Below are positions 49,027 to 57,690 of a DNA stretch of 64,000 bases, one piece after another. Under the pieces are notes generated by a model that saw only the letters and a program-made list of their open reading frames with translations, made no database searches and was not told where the DNA came from. Positions within the stretch are counted from its first letter, which is position 1. The number at the start of each line of letters is the position of its first letter. The position numbers and the translations under genes were made by a program. The stretch is from Salinibaculum rarum. Its GTDB lineage: Archaea; Halobacteriota; Halobacteria; Halobacteriales; Haloarculaceae. Where the stretch lies: assembly GCF_030505615.1 (NCBI RefSeq), contig NZ_CP129994.1:372001-436000 (forward strand), in the 5' to 3' direction.

Positions 49027-50190
49027 TTAGAGAGTGGCAGTGAGTTCCTGGCGGGATTGCTCGATTGCGTCCGAATCGGTCGGGTGGAATGCCTCGCCGT
49101 CGGGCGTGACAGCGAGGTGGTCGGCGTCTGGCAGGAGTGGCTCCATGTGTTCGACGATGCGGTCGATGAGGTCGTCGTGTTCGGTGTGGTTGGCGAGGTC
49201 GAACATCTCGCGGACGAATTGATGGTCAGGCTGCTCGGTGTCACCGCGTTTCACGCTCATATCGATGCCGACCTGGATGAGTTGCAGGATGTTCGTGTCG
49301 GGGATTGCGAGCGCCTGTTCGATTTCGTCGGGGATGTCACGCGGTGAGGTGATGTTGCTGATAGCGGCGTCAAGCCCGCGGATGTCACCGTCGGTGACGG
49401 TGACGGGGTCGAATGCGTCGTCGAGAGCGACGTTGAGGTCGGCAAGGTCGATGCCAGCGTTGAGGAGTTGCTGGTCAGTGTCGGCTTCGACGAGCGCGTC
49501 GATGCGGTGCTGTGCAGGCTGAAGAATGGGTGCGAACGACCGCGTGAAGTACGGTGAGTAGTTTTCACCGTCGCCGTTGCAGTCGTCGCATGGCCGCGTT
49601 TCCAGCATGTCAGGGTTCACATCGCACGAGCAGGCGTCGTGGTCGCCGTGGTGGTCAGCGTCGCAAGTGTCGAGTTCTTCTTCGGGAACGACAACACGGC
49701 CTTTCCCGTTGCATGTGTCACAGTCCTCGTAGCGCCCCTGATGCTGGAACCCGTCCTGGCTGTCCTTCGGAAGACGTGCTGTGAACGGCGTAGCGAGGAA
49801 TGCCGCGACCGCTTCAGCGTCGCGGATGTCCGGGCCGTCACGCGGCGGGCAGAGGTCGTGGTCGTACTTTTCGGGGTATTCGTTGCGGAGTGCGAGGATG
49901 AATCGGCGGTGGCTGCGCTTAGCGTACTGCTCGGTGCTGAGGTAGTTCGTCTTCTGGAACGTCTCCCATTCGTCAGCGTTGTCAGGTGCCCAGCGCCCGG
50001 TTGCACCCCAGTCTTCGAGGAATGAGAAGCCAGGGTCGTCGCGGGGGTGGTCAGCGTTGTTCCACTTCTTGTGTAGGAACGTGCTGACGACGCGGTTGCG
50101 GTTGTCCTCGTGCCGCCACGAGGTCTGTTCGACTTGTCGGTTACCGGCGCTGCGCTTGAAGACGCGTCGCTCGCTGCGTGTCTTGTACAT
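49027..50190 (-). CDS. Unknown protein with DnaJ-type zinc knuckles, paralogue of the gene at 61497
   Basis: 387 residues from ATG 50190 (MYKTRSERRVFKRSAGN). The N-terminal 130 residues resemble the gene at 61497: GRWAPDNADEWETF matches IRWMPTQNKDEWEC, and RRFILALRNEYPEKYDHDLCPPRDGPDIRDAEAVAAFLATPF matches its FIGTLRN...CGPDLRCAPEVVEFLSDEF. An insert at about 155-220 has CDTCNGKG and CDDCNGDG, DnaJ-type zinc knuckles that the paralogue lacks. The C-terminus (LAVTPDGEAFHPTD) also matches. No function known. Confidence 0.74.
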   Translation of the reverse strand: MYKTRSERRVFKRSAGNRQVEQTSWRHEDNRNRVVSTFLHKKWNNADHPRDDPGFSFLEDWGATGRWAPDNADEWETFQKTNYLSTEQYAKRSHRRFILALRNEYPEKYDHDLCPPRDGPDIRDAEAVAAFLATPFTARLPKDSQDGFQHQGRYEDCDTCNGKGRVVVPEEELDTCDADHHGDHDACSCDVNPDMLETRPCDDCNGDGENYSPYFTRSFAPILQPAQHRIDALVEADTDQQLLNAGIDLADLNVALDDAFDPVTVTDGDIRGLDAAISNITSPRDIPDEIEQALAIPDTNILQLIQVGIDMSVKRGDTEQPDHQFVREMFDLANHTEHDDLIDRIVEHMEPLLPDADHLAVTPDGEAFHPTDSDAIEQSRQELTATL

Positions 50191-50229
50191 TGTTGAAATC
50201 ACTCCGATGTGGATTTGTGCGCGGTCTGC

Positions 50230-50268
50230 CTCCGCCGCGCCCTGCGTGTCCCCTAGGGCGCGGCGGAG
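50230..50268. repeat. Intergenic GC-rich palindrome
   Basis: Perfect arms CTCCGCCGCGCCCT and AGGGCGCGGCGGAG, 40 bases upstream of the gene at 49027. A close relative lies at 59437. Confidence 0.82.
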
Positions 50269-50280
50269 CGGTGTCCTGTG

Positions 50281-50313
50281 AGCCGCGCGCGACGCGGGTT
50301 GTCGCGCGCGGCG
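50281..50313. repeat. Hairpin with GCGGGTT loop
   Basis: Arms GCCGCGCGCGAC and GTCGCGCGCGGC around GCGGGTT. The same loop caps hairpins at 47600, 51900, 53927, 59917, 62622, 63310 and 63482. Confidence 0.75.
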
Positions 50314-50351
50314 CCGCGGTGTGGTGCTGTGGCGGTATCACAAGGAGTGCG

Positions 50352-50885
50352 TTAATCAGCGGTTGCTGTGTCAGCGGTGAGGTCGGCAGGAGTTTCGACA
50401 GCAGCGAGCACGCCGTCAGGATCGTTGAAAGAGTCAAGTGCGGGACCTTCCGCGTCGCGCACTTCGGCGAAGATGTCGTACGGGTCGTCCCACGGTTGCA
50501 CGTCGAAGAGTCCGTACTGCACGCTGAGACAGGAGCGACAGTAGTACTCGTCGGTCGCTGGGTCAGCGTGCGTGCTGCGGTGGGAGTACCCGACTTCGAG
50601 CGGTGTGAGGTACTGCTGGCAGTCGTCGTTGCTGCACTGTGGTTGCGAGGTGAGGCGGTTCTGCTGGAATAGGCGGTAGAGCTGTCGGCCGCGCTCACCG
50701 TTGCAGTGCCGGTCACGTGCAACTGCGCTGCCGAACCAGTCGAGCCACTGGTCACGCGACACGGTGATCGTGTCGTCAGGGCCGCCGTTCGCATTGACGC
50801 GAACGCGGCCGTCGTCGAGTAGCAGGCCGCGCTGTGTGTAGCGACCGTCGTGGTACGCGCCGATGAAAGGCCGTTTGTTGGGCAT
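50352..50885 (-). CDS. Unknown protein with zinc-binding motif
   Basis: 177 residues. The N-terminal part is beta-rich (RPFIGAYHDGRYTQRGLLLDDGRVRVNANGG). CSNDDCQQYLTP with YYCRSCLSVQYG (about 85-125) forms a zinc-binding set. Acidic C-terminus. No family recognised. Between the genes at 50910 and 49027; starts 24 bases after the preceding stop. Confidence 0.7.
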   Translation of the reverse strand: MPNKRPFIGAYHDGRYTQRGLLLDDGRVRVNANGGPDDTITVSRDQWLDWFGSAVARDRHCNGERGRQLYRLFQQNRLTSQPQCSNDDCQQYLTPLEVGYSHRSTHADPATDEYYCRSCLSVQYGLFDVQPWDDPYDIFAEVRDAEGPALDSFNDPDGVLAAVETPADLTADTATAD

Positions 50886-50909
50886 AGTGGTGAAGTGGGT
50901 GTGTGCGGG

Positions 50910-51701
50910 TTACAGTCGGAAGTCGAGGTGTCGGTGCGAATCGTCGTTACCGTTGCATTTCCCGCCGATGTGCGACCGGACTTCCTTGAACTCGCCTGTG
51001 TAGGCGCAGTTCTCAGCGGGACAATGGTACTCGCCATCAACGTTGGTGATGCCGCCGCCTTTGCTGTGCCCGCTACGCGTCGAGTCACTCGACGCGTCGC
51101 TGGCATCGGTTGGGTCGTTGATACCGTGCGTGACGATTGGTGCTTCGAGCAGTGTGGCGAGCAGATTGATGTCTGCGACGACGTTGTGGCCGTGGTTGAA
51201 CGCGGAGAGGATGATGGCGGCGACGTTGTCGGGCGTGGCGTCAGCACGCCAATAGCCGCGTTCGCCGTGGCAACTATCGTAGTTGCCGTAATCGCTGTTG
51301 TTGTCGTGCTTTCCTGGCCAGTCGAACGCCATGAAATGACCGTGTTCGATGTCGGTCTGCTTGATGAATGACGTGCAGTGCGTGTAACTCCCGTTCTGAA
51401 CCTTTTCGGGAGTGTTCACGCGGACGCGCCACTCGTCGAATGTGCTGTCGTAGTAGCGCCCGTTGATGAATGCGTCTGCGTCGTCTGGCGAGTGAACGAC
51501 ACGGAATCCGAGTTCGTCGTTGCTGGTGAACAGCCGGATGAAAGCGTTGTTGTAGAAGAGTGCGGGAGAGTCAGCGATGATGTCGCTGATGTAGGAGATG
51601 AGGTCGTCGGTGGAAAGTCCAGTTGAAGTGTCGAGCGTGAGGTCAGCAGTAGTGGTGGGCTGTGCGTCCTGCGTGCCGCGGTGTTGCTGTTGCTGTGTCA
51701 T
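50910..51701 (-). CDS. Unknown protein with C-terminal zinc finger
   Basis: 263 residues. The central region holds FYNNAFIRLFTSNDELGFRVVHSPDDADAFINGRYYD, HFMAFDWPGKHDNNSDYGNYDSCHGERGYW and NVAAIILSAFNHGHNVV. The C-terminus has YHCPAENCAYTGEFKEVRSHIGGKC, a C2HC zinc finger close to the classical layout. DNA or RNA binding is plausible. First gene of an operon with 50352. Confidence 0.72.
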   Translation of the reverse strand: MTQQQQHRGTQDAQPTTTADLTLDTSTGLSTDDLISYISDIIADSPALFYNNAFIRLFTSNDELGFRVVHSPDDADAFINGRYYDSTFDEWRVRVNTPEKVQNGSYTHCTSFIKQTDIEHGHFMAFDWPGKHDNNSDYGNYDSCHGERGYWRADATPDNVAAIILSAFNHGHNVVADINLLATLLEAPIVTHGINDPTDASDASSDSTRSGHSKGGGITNVDGEYHCPAENCAYTGEFKEVRSHIGGKCNGNDDSHRHLDFRL

Positions 51702-51716
51702 CTGTGGTCACTCCTC

Positions 51717-51758
51717 CCGCGCCGCCGCGGGCATTTCCCCGCGGCGCGGCGGCGCGGG
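51717..51758. repeat. Intergenic GC-rich palindrome
   Basis: CCGCGCCGCCGCGGG and CCGCGGCGCGGCGGCGCGG around ATTTCC, next to the start at 51701. Related copies at 53408 and 55652. Confidence 0.78.
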
Positions 51759-52007
51759 GTGTTGGTGCGGGGCGCGCCGCGTCGCTGGGATTAGTTGGGC
51801 GGCGAGACCTGTGGCTGCCCGCGGTGGGCGGCGCGCCCCGCACAGGTGCTGTGACCGGACTGATGACTGCTGGTGTGGTGGACTATCGGTGTGATCAGGG
51901 ACTCCCGCGTGCGGGTTGCGCGGGAGTGGACCGCTTGACGCGACGTTGGACGTCGCGTCGTAGCGCATCGTCGCGTGGCTGATGCAGGGGATGTGGTGAT
52001 GCTGGTA
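51759..52007. other. GC-rich structured stretch
   Basis: A long GGGGCGCGCCGC...GCGGCGCGCCCC hairpin (51777-51837), CTCCCGCGTGCGGGTTGCGCGGGAG (51901-51925) and GACGCGACGTTGGACGTCGCGTC. It belongs to the plus-strand block that continues into 52008. Confidence 0.45.
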
Positions 52008-52517
52008 TCGCCGACGGCGTTCAGCGAACGAAGTGAGCGCACAGCGCTTGTGCGGTTGGTGTGTGTCCGACGAGCTCTGCTCGTCGAGATGGCGAGCAGT
52101 AGTGGTGGCAGTGCGATGTGTTACCGGGGGCGAGCATCCCGCTCGAAAATAGTGCCCGGTCTCCGCAGAGACCGGGTCGAGCGGGTGCGAGTTCAGACTG
52201 AACGCTCCTCAGCAGAGGAGCGCCCCTCGGTAACCGCGGTCGGGCGAGGTGAGGCGAATCCCGCGAAAATAGGGCCCGGACTCCGCAGAGTCCGGGTCGC
52301 GGGTGAGCGAACCGCGCGAGGCTTGCCTCGCCCGACCGCGTTGCTGTCGCGGGTCCGGTGCTGTCATGGAGGTGGTGACGTATGCTGTTGCGCCGAAGGC
52401 GGCTCAGCGCGAGGACCTGCTGGACCGCAGCGCGCACCGGCGCGCGACGGTGACGCGCGATCGTGTCGTCGCGCAGGCGCGCCGAACCGACCGGCTCGGG
52501 CGCGGCGAGCAAACTAG
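52008..52517 (+). ncRNA. Structured RNA block with duplicated GAAAATAG hairpins and two modules
   Basis: A module copy at 52008-52095 is followed by two related hairpins: CCGCTCGAAAATAGTGCCCGGTCTCCGCAGAGACCGGGTCGAGCGG (52138-52183) and CCGCGAAAATAGGGCCCGGACTCCGCAGAGTCCGGGTCGCGG (52261-52302). Their arms differ but keep pairing. A full type-B module follows at 52388-52517. An outer pair CCTCGGTAACCGCGGTCGGGCGAGG also encloses the second hairpin. Confidence 0.5.
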
Positions 52518-52559
52518 GCGGTGCGGTGTCGTGCTGGCGACGCGCTGTGCCGACCAGGC

Positions 52560-52838
52560 CTACTCCGTGGTCGGGTCGGCGTGTTCTACAGCGCGTTCGA
52601 CAGCATTCTCGCCGAAGAACTGTGTGAGTTCTTCGTAGTCACCAGCAACGACCCGCACCACCCACGCGCGACTGCTGTCAGCCGTTCGGTACACAGTGCG
52701 AACGCGTGAAGCAGCAGCAGTCTGCCACGCGACGTGCACGAAGGTGTCGTCGGGTATGTCGGGAACGTGCTGCGGTGGTTCAGACCGAGGAACAGTGCGC
52801 CACGTCTCTTCAACTGCCGTGTACTGTGTGGAACTCAT
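52560..52838 (-). CDS. Unknown small protein
   Basis: 92 residues from ATG 52838 (MSSTQYTAVEETWRTVPRS). Contains FVHVAWQTAAASRVRTVYRTADSSRAWVVRVVAGDYEELTQFFGENAVERAVEHADPTTE, a beta sheet plus helix. No family recognised. The longer frame upstream is shadow. Follows the gene at 52912 by 73 bases. Confidence 0.68.
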   Translation of the reverse strand: MSSTQYTAVEETWRTVPRSEPPQHVPDIPDDTFVHVAWQTAAASRVRTVYRTADSSRAWVVRVVAGDYEELTQFFGENAVERAVEHADPTTE

Positions 52839-52911
52839 AGGTGAAGTGAAGGGAGCCGCGATTAGTCGATGATGTTCGTTTCGGTGAGAAATAACTCGAG
52901 TCCGTCTCGTG

Positions 52912-53394
52912 TTATTCTTCGACTCTCCACGTCGCGTCACTCGGCACGTCCGGGTGCTGGTTCGCACCGTCCGCACCGAACAGACACCCTGCGTTGATGC
53001 ACTTGATGCGCACTGCATCATCGTCATCCTGAATATCGTATCCATCACTCATCATCGGAAGTGCACCACCGCTGAGCGGCCGAATGTGCACGGTCACCAG
53101 GATGTCCGTCACATCGTTCAGTTCAACCGCCGTCTGCGTCGCCGTCCGATTCTGCCAACTCGACGCCGGCCATGCATCCTCAATGAACAGCATCACAGGA
53201 GTTTCATCATCTGCACTCCCCATCAGAAGCGTCTGCTCTGGCACCGGAATCAGCCGCTGAATACTTGGCTTGATACCGCGTCCTTGCTTGATGTCGTTCG
53301 TGATTTCGACACCACACCGCACATCCGGCTCTTCGACGCCGCTCTGCTCGTTTTCGCTCTGTGCTTCAACCAACTGCTGTTTGTTCTGAGACAT
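52912..53394 (-). CDS. Unknown acidic protein
   Basis: 160 residues. N-terminal disordered region, then LIPVPEQTLLMGSADDETPVMLFIEDAW and VTDILVTVHIRPLSGGALPMM. Two cysteines near the C-terminus (IKCINAGCLFG). No family recognised. Confidence 0.7.
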   Translation of the reverse strand: MSQNKQQLVEAQSENEQSGVEEPDVRCGVEITNDIKQGRGIKPSIQRLIPVPEQTLLMGSADDETPVMLFIEDAWPASSWQNRTATQTAVELNDVTDILVTVHIRPLSGGALPMMSDGYDIQDDDDAVRIKCINAGCLFGADGANQHPDVPSDATWRVEE

Positions 53395-53407
53395 CGTTCG
53401 CTCCTCG

Positions 53408-53450
53408 CCCGCGCCGCCGCGGGCATTGCCCCGCGGCGCGGCGGCGCGGC
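53408..53450. repeat. Intergenic GC-rich palindrome
   Basis: CCCGCGCCGCCGCGGG and CCGCGGCGCGGCGGCGCGG around CATTG, 14 bases upstream of the start at 53394. Confidence 0.78.
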
Positions 53451-53504
53451 GAGCGCTGTCACTCAGAACGAGGCGCGCGCGAGAAGTACCGGCCGCGCAG
53501 AGCG

Positions 53505-54345
53505 CAGCCTTAAACCTCTTAGCGTCGCCGCAGCGCGGCGAGCGAGGTCGTACTCCGGTATACCCCGGAAGCCAACGGAAGTCCGGGGTCGCGGGTGCGA
53601 CCTCGAGTCCGTCGCATCCGGTATACCCACCGATATGCCACCGTTATACCCCGGTATACCCCGGTACACCCCGGTATACCTCCGGCAGCGACGGTGATAA
53701 CGGGGTCCGATATACCCCCTTGAGGGGTCGTGGGCCCCGATTATCCCGCTCGCTGCCGTGTGGTCGTGGGGTCGCGGGGTCGTGGGGTCGTGGTGGTCGC
53801 GGTGGGTCGTGGTGCGACGCAACCGTAACGGGGTTTAAGGCTGGACGCCGACCATAAGCCCGGCAGGGGGCGCGGCGCGCCCCTGTGCCCGGCGGCCTCC
53901 GATATACCCCGCGCTCGCGGGTTGAGCGCGGGGTCGTGGTGGTCGCCCGGCAGCCCGGAATGGCCAGGAGTGCGTCAGCGGCGCGCGGCCGTGGTAATCT
54001 CGAGCGCGCCGAGCGCGGTCATGGAGGTGATAACGTATGCTGTTGCGCCGAAGGCGGACCAGCGGCAGGTTTCCTGCCGCGCACAGCGCGCGGAGCTTTG
54101 CTCACGCGCGGTTGGTGTTCGTCGCGCCGCCTTGGCGGCGCTGATTAGGCGGGAGCTGGGTGTGGTCATGCCGGGTTCGCCGACGGCGTTCAGCGCTCTC
54201 GGTCTCGGGGGACCTACGGGACACGCGAAGACGTCGAGAGCGCGCACTGCGCGGCGCGCGCATCGGCTCGTGTGCGGCGTTGGTGGGAGAAGGTGGTGTT
54301 GGCCGATGCGCGCGCTCGCGGGTGTGTGTCGCCGCCGCGAGGCGG
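53505..54345 (+). ncRNA. Large structured RNA, copy R4
   Basis: Closing helix CAGCCTTAAACC (53505-53516) with GGTTTAAGGCTG (53832-53843). Inside: GGTCGTACTCCGGTATACCCCGGAAGCC, a row of five RTATACCCC segments (53620-53680) and a row of GGGGTCGTGG segments (53725-53815) that can face them. After it: GACGCCGACCATAAGCCCGGCAGGG, a GCGCTCGCGGGTTGAGCGCG hairpin, CCCGGAATGGCCAGGAGTGCG, and modules at 54044 and 54176. Near twin of R6 at 59524. Confidence 0.6.
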
Positions 54346-54350
54346 CGTGA

Positions 54351-55085
54351 TTAGTCCGCGTTCGTCTGAGACGCGACGCGGATGTTGGTGCGACTTGAGT
54401 CGTCACCAGCGTGCGTGCACAACGCCTCGACGACGCGGCGCTTCTCAGCGTCCGTTACGTCCTCGGTGTACTGGTCATCGCGCGGATGCCAGTACGGCCC
54501 GGGGAGCACGAGTAGGTCACGATGCGGGAAATCTGGACGTTCCGGCTGGTCGATAACCCACCGTGCTTTGCGCCCTTCGTCGGTGACGAGTGACTCTGGC
54601 TCGACTGAGATGTGTGGCGCGATGAGCGTCCGGTCAGTGATGGTGACTGACAGCGGGTCACCGTTCACGGCGCCGAGGCTATCACTGCTGAGTGATGACT
54701 CGCGCGGCGCGAGTTCTTTCCGAGACGCGTACATCGTGAAATCGAACAGTGCTTCTGCCGCTGTTTCGATGCTGACTGCCTGGTCGTGCGCGACAATTTC
54801 GTTACTGTTCAGTAGCACCACGTCCACGCCAGCGTTCGCCTGGTCAACGGGGAATCGATGTCCTGCATCTGCAACGCTGTACACGAGAAGGTCGTGGCGT
54901 GCGACGTGCACCCACAGTGCTGCGTACGCGTTTTCAAGAAGTGCAGGAAGACTTTCAACTGCTTTCGCGTACAGGTCTGTGTACGCTTCATGCGTATCTG
55001 ACGGGAACATGTCGAGGTTCGGTTCAAGTGCGCGAGCGCCGGTTCCACTCCAGTCGAGACCGCCGAGTTCGAAATGTAGGTTCAT
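54351..55085 (-). CDS. Unknown acidic protein
   Basis: 244 residues. MNLHFELGGLDWSGTGARALEPNLDMF, LLENAYAALWVHVARHDLLVYSVAD, VDVVLLNSNEIVAHDQAVSIETAAEALFDFTMYASRKE and KARWVIDQPERPDFPHRDLLVLPGPYWHP. Alpha/beta layout, no family recognised. It follows the membrane protein gene at 55113 by 27 bases. Confidence 0.72.
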   Translation of the reverse strand: MNLHFELGGLDWSGTGARALEPNLDMFPSDTHEAYTDLYAKAVESLPALLENAYAALWVHVARHDLLVYSVADAGHRFPVDQANAGVDVVLLNSNEIVAHDQAVSIETAAEALFDFTMYASRKELAPRESSLSSDSLGAVNGDPLSVTITDRTLIAPHISVEPESLVTDEGRKARWVIDQPERPDFPHRDLLVLPGPYWHPRDDQYTEDVTDAEKRRVVEALCTHAGDDSSRTNIRVASQTNAD

Positions 55086-55112
55086 TGGTGAAATCCTTGT
55101 GGTTTGAATTGT

Positions 55113-55352
55113 TTAATTGTTAGCCGATGCACCGCTGTACTCGTCACTGACGAGCACAGGGACAACCCGTTCAACAATTGCCGCCCACCGCGAAAGCGGG
55201 TCTATCATCCCGAGCAACATGAGACAGCCAGTAACGAAATTACTCAACTCTACGCCAGTCGCTACTAACACGAATTCAACAACCCCGACCACGGCGAGCG
55301 TGCGTCGGATACCGACGTACTCGATGACAGACTGAATCACGTACGGGTACAT
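55113..55352 (-). CDS. Small membrane protein
   Basis: 79 residues with two hydrophobic helices (about 17-35 and 38-52) and a short amphipathic tail. No family recognised. It begins 9 bases after the stop of the 43-residue cysteine-rich gene at 55362; all are in one operon from 55640 to 54351. Confidence 0.68.
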   Translation of the reverse strand: MYPYVIQSVIEYVGIRRTLAVVGVVEFVLVATGVELSNFVTGCLMLLGMIDPLSRWAAIVERVVPVLVSDEYSGASANN

Positions 55353-55361
55353 TATAGGTAG

Positions 55362-55493
55362 TTACGCGCGGATGCTCTTGCAGCCGGGCTTCACGCACCG
55401 ACATCCACCAGTCCCTGTCTTGCACCAGTCATGCTCACCGTCTTCGCACGGGTCTTCGCCCGACTCCGTGATGGTAACGTTAAGAACGCTCAT
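55362..55493 (-). CDS. Small cysteine-rich protein (43 residues)
   Basis: ATG 55493 to TAA at 55362. Starts MSVLNVTITESGEDPCEDGE; cysteines follow in DPCEDGEHDWC and GGCRCVKPGCKS, enough for one zinc site. It lies 6 bases after the stop of the zinc-ribbon gene at 55500. Confidence 0.62.
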   Translation of the reverse strand: MSVLNVTITESGEDPCEDGEHDWCKTGTGGCRCVKPGCKSIRA

Positions 55494-55499
55494 TTGTGA

Positions 55500-55640
55500 T
55501 TACCTCCGACCCTCGTGAACGACACTTGCTCGCTCACCGCATTCCGGGCACGTCCCGCCGACCGGGTCCGGAGTGCCGCTTGCTGGTTCCAAATCGGTAC
55601 GACCGACAATGTGACCGTTTTTACACTCGTATCGAGACAT
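55500..55640 (-). CDS. Small zinc-ribbon protein (46 residues)
   Basis: ATG 55640 to TAA at 55500. RYECKNGHIVGRT gives CxxxGH, and GTCPECGERAS gives the second pair: a minimal zinc ribbon. First gene of the operon 55500-55362-55113-54351, 12 bases from the palindrome. Confidence 0.65.
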   Translation of the reverse strand: MSRYECKNGHIVGRTDLEPASGTPDPVGGTCPECGERASVVHEGRR

Positions 55641-55651
55641 AGTTCGCTCCT

Positions 55652-55696
55652 CGCCCGCGCCGCCGCGGGCAGTTCACCTCGCGCGGCGGCGCGGCG
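55652..55696. repeat. Intergenic GC-rich palindrome
   Basis: CGCCCGCGCCGCCGCGGGC and GCGCGGCGGCGCGGCG, loop AGTTCACCT. Related to the copies at 51717 and 53408. Confidence 0.76.
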
Positions 55697-55752
55697 AGTG
55701 ACACTCCCTAGTCATCCAGCGGCGCGCGCCCAAAGGCGCGGGGCTGCAACCG

Positions 55753-56330
55753 CAGACCCGTAAGCCCCGCGAAGAAGAGTAGAACCGCAAGGCATCGTGA
55801 AGGGGCCCCGCGTGAGTGCGGGCGGTTGACCGAACGCGGGGTAGTGTCACGAGGCCTCGCGGAAGCGCAGCGACACGCAGTGGGCATTACGGGTCTGGCG
55901 GCCGACCATAGGCCCGGCAGGGCGCGCAGCGCGCGCCCGACGCGGCGCGTCTCGTGCGGTCGGTGCGGTGAGACGCGCCGCGTCGCTACGGCAGCCCGGA
56001 ATGGCCAGGAGTGCCGCAGGGCGCAGCCCCCAACGACGGCGCGCGACGCGGGCCGCAGCGGTGCGGTCGCGGGTAGCGGCCCGTATTGGTGGTCATGCTT
56101 GAACCGCCAGCGGCGGCTCAGCGAATCTCCGATTCGCGCACAGCGCGCGAGAGACGCGCGGTCGGTGTTCGCACGACGAGCTCCGCTCGTCGATACCAGG
56201 CGGAAGCTGTTCGCGGGGATGTTGGTGTCGCCGAAGGCAGCTCAGCGCTCCGGGGGACCCCGGAGCGCGCACTGGCGCGCGACGGCGACGCGCGATCGCG
56301 TCGACGGCGAAAGCCAGCGCGCATCAGCGC
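55753..56330 (+). ncRNA. Large structured RNA, copy R5
   Basis: Closing helix CAGACCCGTAAGCCC (55753-55767) with GGGCATTACGGGTCTG (55882-55897). Inside: AGAGTAGAACCGCAAGGCATCG and CCTCGCGGAAGCGCAGCGACACG. After it: GGCGGCCGACCATAGGCCCGGCAGGGCGCG, CCCGGAATGGCCAGGAGTGCCGC, and hairpin modules at 56105 and 56225. Shares the ACCCGTAA / TTACGGGT helix with R2 but not the inner helix sequence. Confidence 0.58.
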
Positions 56331-56394
56331 GCTGGTCGTCGGGGTGTTGGGCGGACTACGGCAAAAAAGAGAGCAGCGAGCGGCCGGGCTGTGC

Positions 56395-57063
56395 TTAGTC
56401 GCCGGCGACAGGCAGGTTCTCTTTCACGGCTTCGGCGTCCGCGGGCACCTCGTCCTCGTCGGGCGCCTCACGTTCTTCCTCCATGTCTTCGGCCCCGTCG
56501 GGCTCGACATCTTCCTCGGAGGGTTCCTCGCCGAACACCTTCTCCTTGTCTGCGAGGTCGGTCACCTTCACTTCCATCGTCGGGATGCCCTCGCTCTGGG
56601 CGTGTTTGATGATGGTTTCACCTCGGTCTGCGCCGAAGTTGGCGACGATGACGAGGTCAACGGTGCTCTCGTAGTAGTCGTCGAACGGTTCGACGTACAG
56701 TTGCTTGCGTGCCCACTCCCACGCCGCGAAGCGAGCCTCACGGTTGCTTTCCACACCGTCGTCGTCGAGGAACTGCTTCCAGTTGGTGTAGAACGGCGTC
56801 ACGCCCTGCACGTCGCTGTCTTCGTCCTGTTCAGGAACGAGGTCACTGCCAGCCTCCGCGAGGTCGAGAAGGCCGTACGTGAAGTAGGAGTTCATCCCCG
56901 TGCAGATGTTGGAGATGTTCTCACGGATGGCGGCTGGGATTTCCGCCATCACGCCAGCGGCAACTTCCACGTCGGTGAGTCGTTCACCGTCGTCGGTCTG
57001 AGCGCGGTTCTCTTCGTCGTCAAGCCGTACCGGAATCTCGATGTGGACGTTAAGTTCGGACAT
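56395..57063 (-). CDS. Unknown acidic protein
   Basis: 222 residues. MSELNVHIEIPVRLDDEENRAQTDDGERL, then helices, FDDYYESTVDLVIVANFGADRGETIIKHAQSEGIPTMEVKVTDL (an alpha/beta segment resembling a nucleotide-binding or toprim-like strand order, not assigned) and a 45-residue acidic tail. Monocistronic. Confidence 0.72.
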   Translation of the reverse strand: MSELNVHIEIPVRLDDEENRAQTDDGERLTDVEVAAGVMAEIPAAIRENISNICTGMNSYFTYGLLDLAEAGSDLVPEQDEDSDVQGVTPFYTNWKQFLDDDGVESNREARFAAWEWARKQLYVEPFDDYYESTVDLVIVANFGADRGETIIKHAQSEGIPTMEVKVTDLADKEKVFGEEPSEEDVEPDGAEDMEEEREAPDEDEVPADAEAVKENLPVAGD

Positions 57064-57127
57064 AGTAAGTTTTCACTCCGTTCACCCGCCGTGACCCTGC
57101 TGTTCAGTGCTGGGTCTCCGGGGCTCC

Positions 57128-57174
57128 GCCGCCCCGTCGTCGCGGGCGTTTCAGTTGCGCGCGACGACGGGCGG
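57128..57174. repeat. Intergenic GC-rich palindrome
   Basis: Arms GCCGCCCCGTCGTCGCG and CGCGACGACGGGCGG, loop GGCGTTTCAGTTGCG, 65 bases upstream of the gene at 56395. Confidence 0.78.
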
Positions 57175-57411
57175 TTGCTGTCTGGGTGGATGAAGGGCGG
57201 CGCGCGCACCGCGGGTTGGGGCGCGCGACGGGCTTCTCCCGCGGTTGGTGTCTTCTCCGCTGCGGTTAGACTCCAGGAATAGCACTGCGGTTAGGCTGCT
57301 TCAGCGGTGAGGTAGGTGTCTCCGCGGTTCAGGCCCAGTGTTACGAGAGGCTGGGTGTGCTGAGAGTGTCGGCGCGGTCTGCGGATGCAGTCACGGATGC
57401 ACGCATGGAGG

Positions 57412-57690
57412 TATGAGGTTGGGAGTGCCCCGGGCGTGGCCGACGTCCCGATTACCCGCGGGGTCGCGTGTGGGTGGGCGCGACCCCGCGTCGGCGTGGG
57501 GCGTCGGCCGGTCACCCGGGGCCGGTGTGTATGTGCGTTACTCAGCAAATCGGGATCGTGGTCTCGATTTGTGGCCATGCTGGATCGCCAACGGCGGTCC
57601 AGGATCTCGGGGGACCTACTGGACACGCGATGATCCGCTATCGGCGCGCGACGGCGACGCGCGATCGCGTCGTTGCGCAGCCAGTCGGCT
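57412..57690 (+). ncRNA. Structured RNA block with GTGTGGGTGG-capped stem and a module
   Basis: GGAGGTATGAGGTTGGG, then CGCGGGGTCGC-GTGTGGGTGGG-CGCGACCCCGCG. The loop is the same as in the repeats at 41279 and 41962, but the arms are replaced and still pair. The module at 57588-57690 matches that at 43392. Confidence 0.5.

Noticed and set aside
53600..53820. Tandem RTATACCCC units considered as a CRISPR array
   Set aside because: Units are only 10-12 bases apart without constant-length unique spacers, and their partners lie in the same transcript as stems. No cas genes are present.
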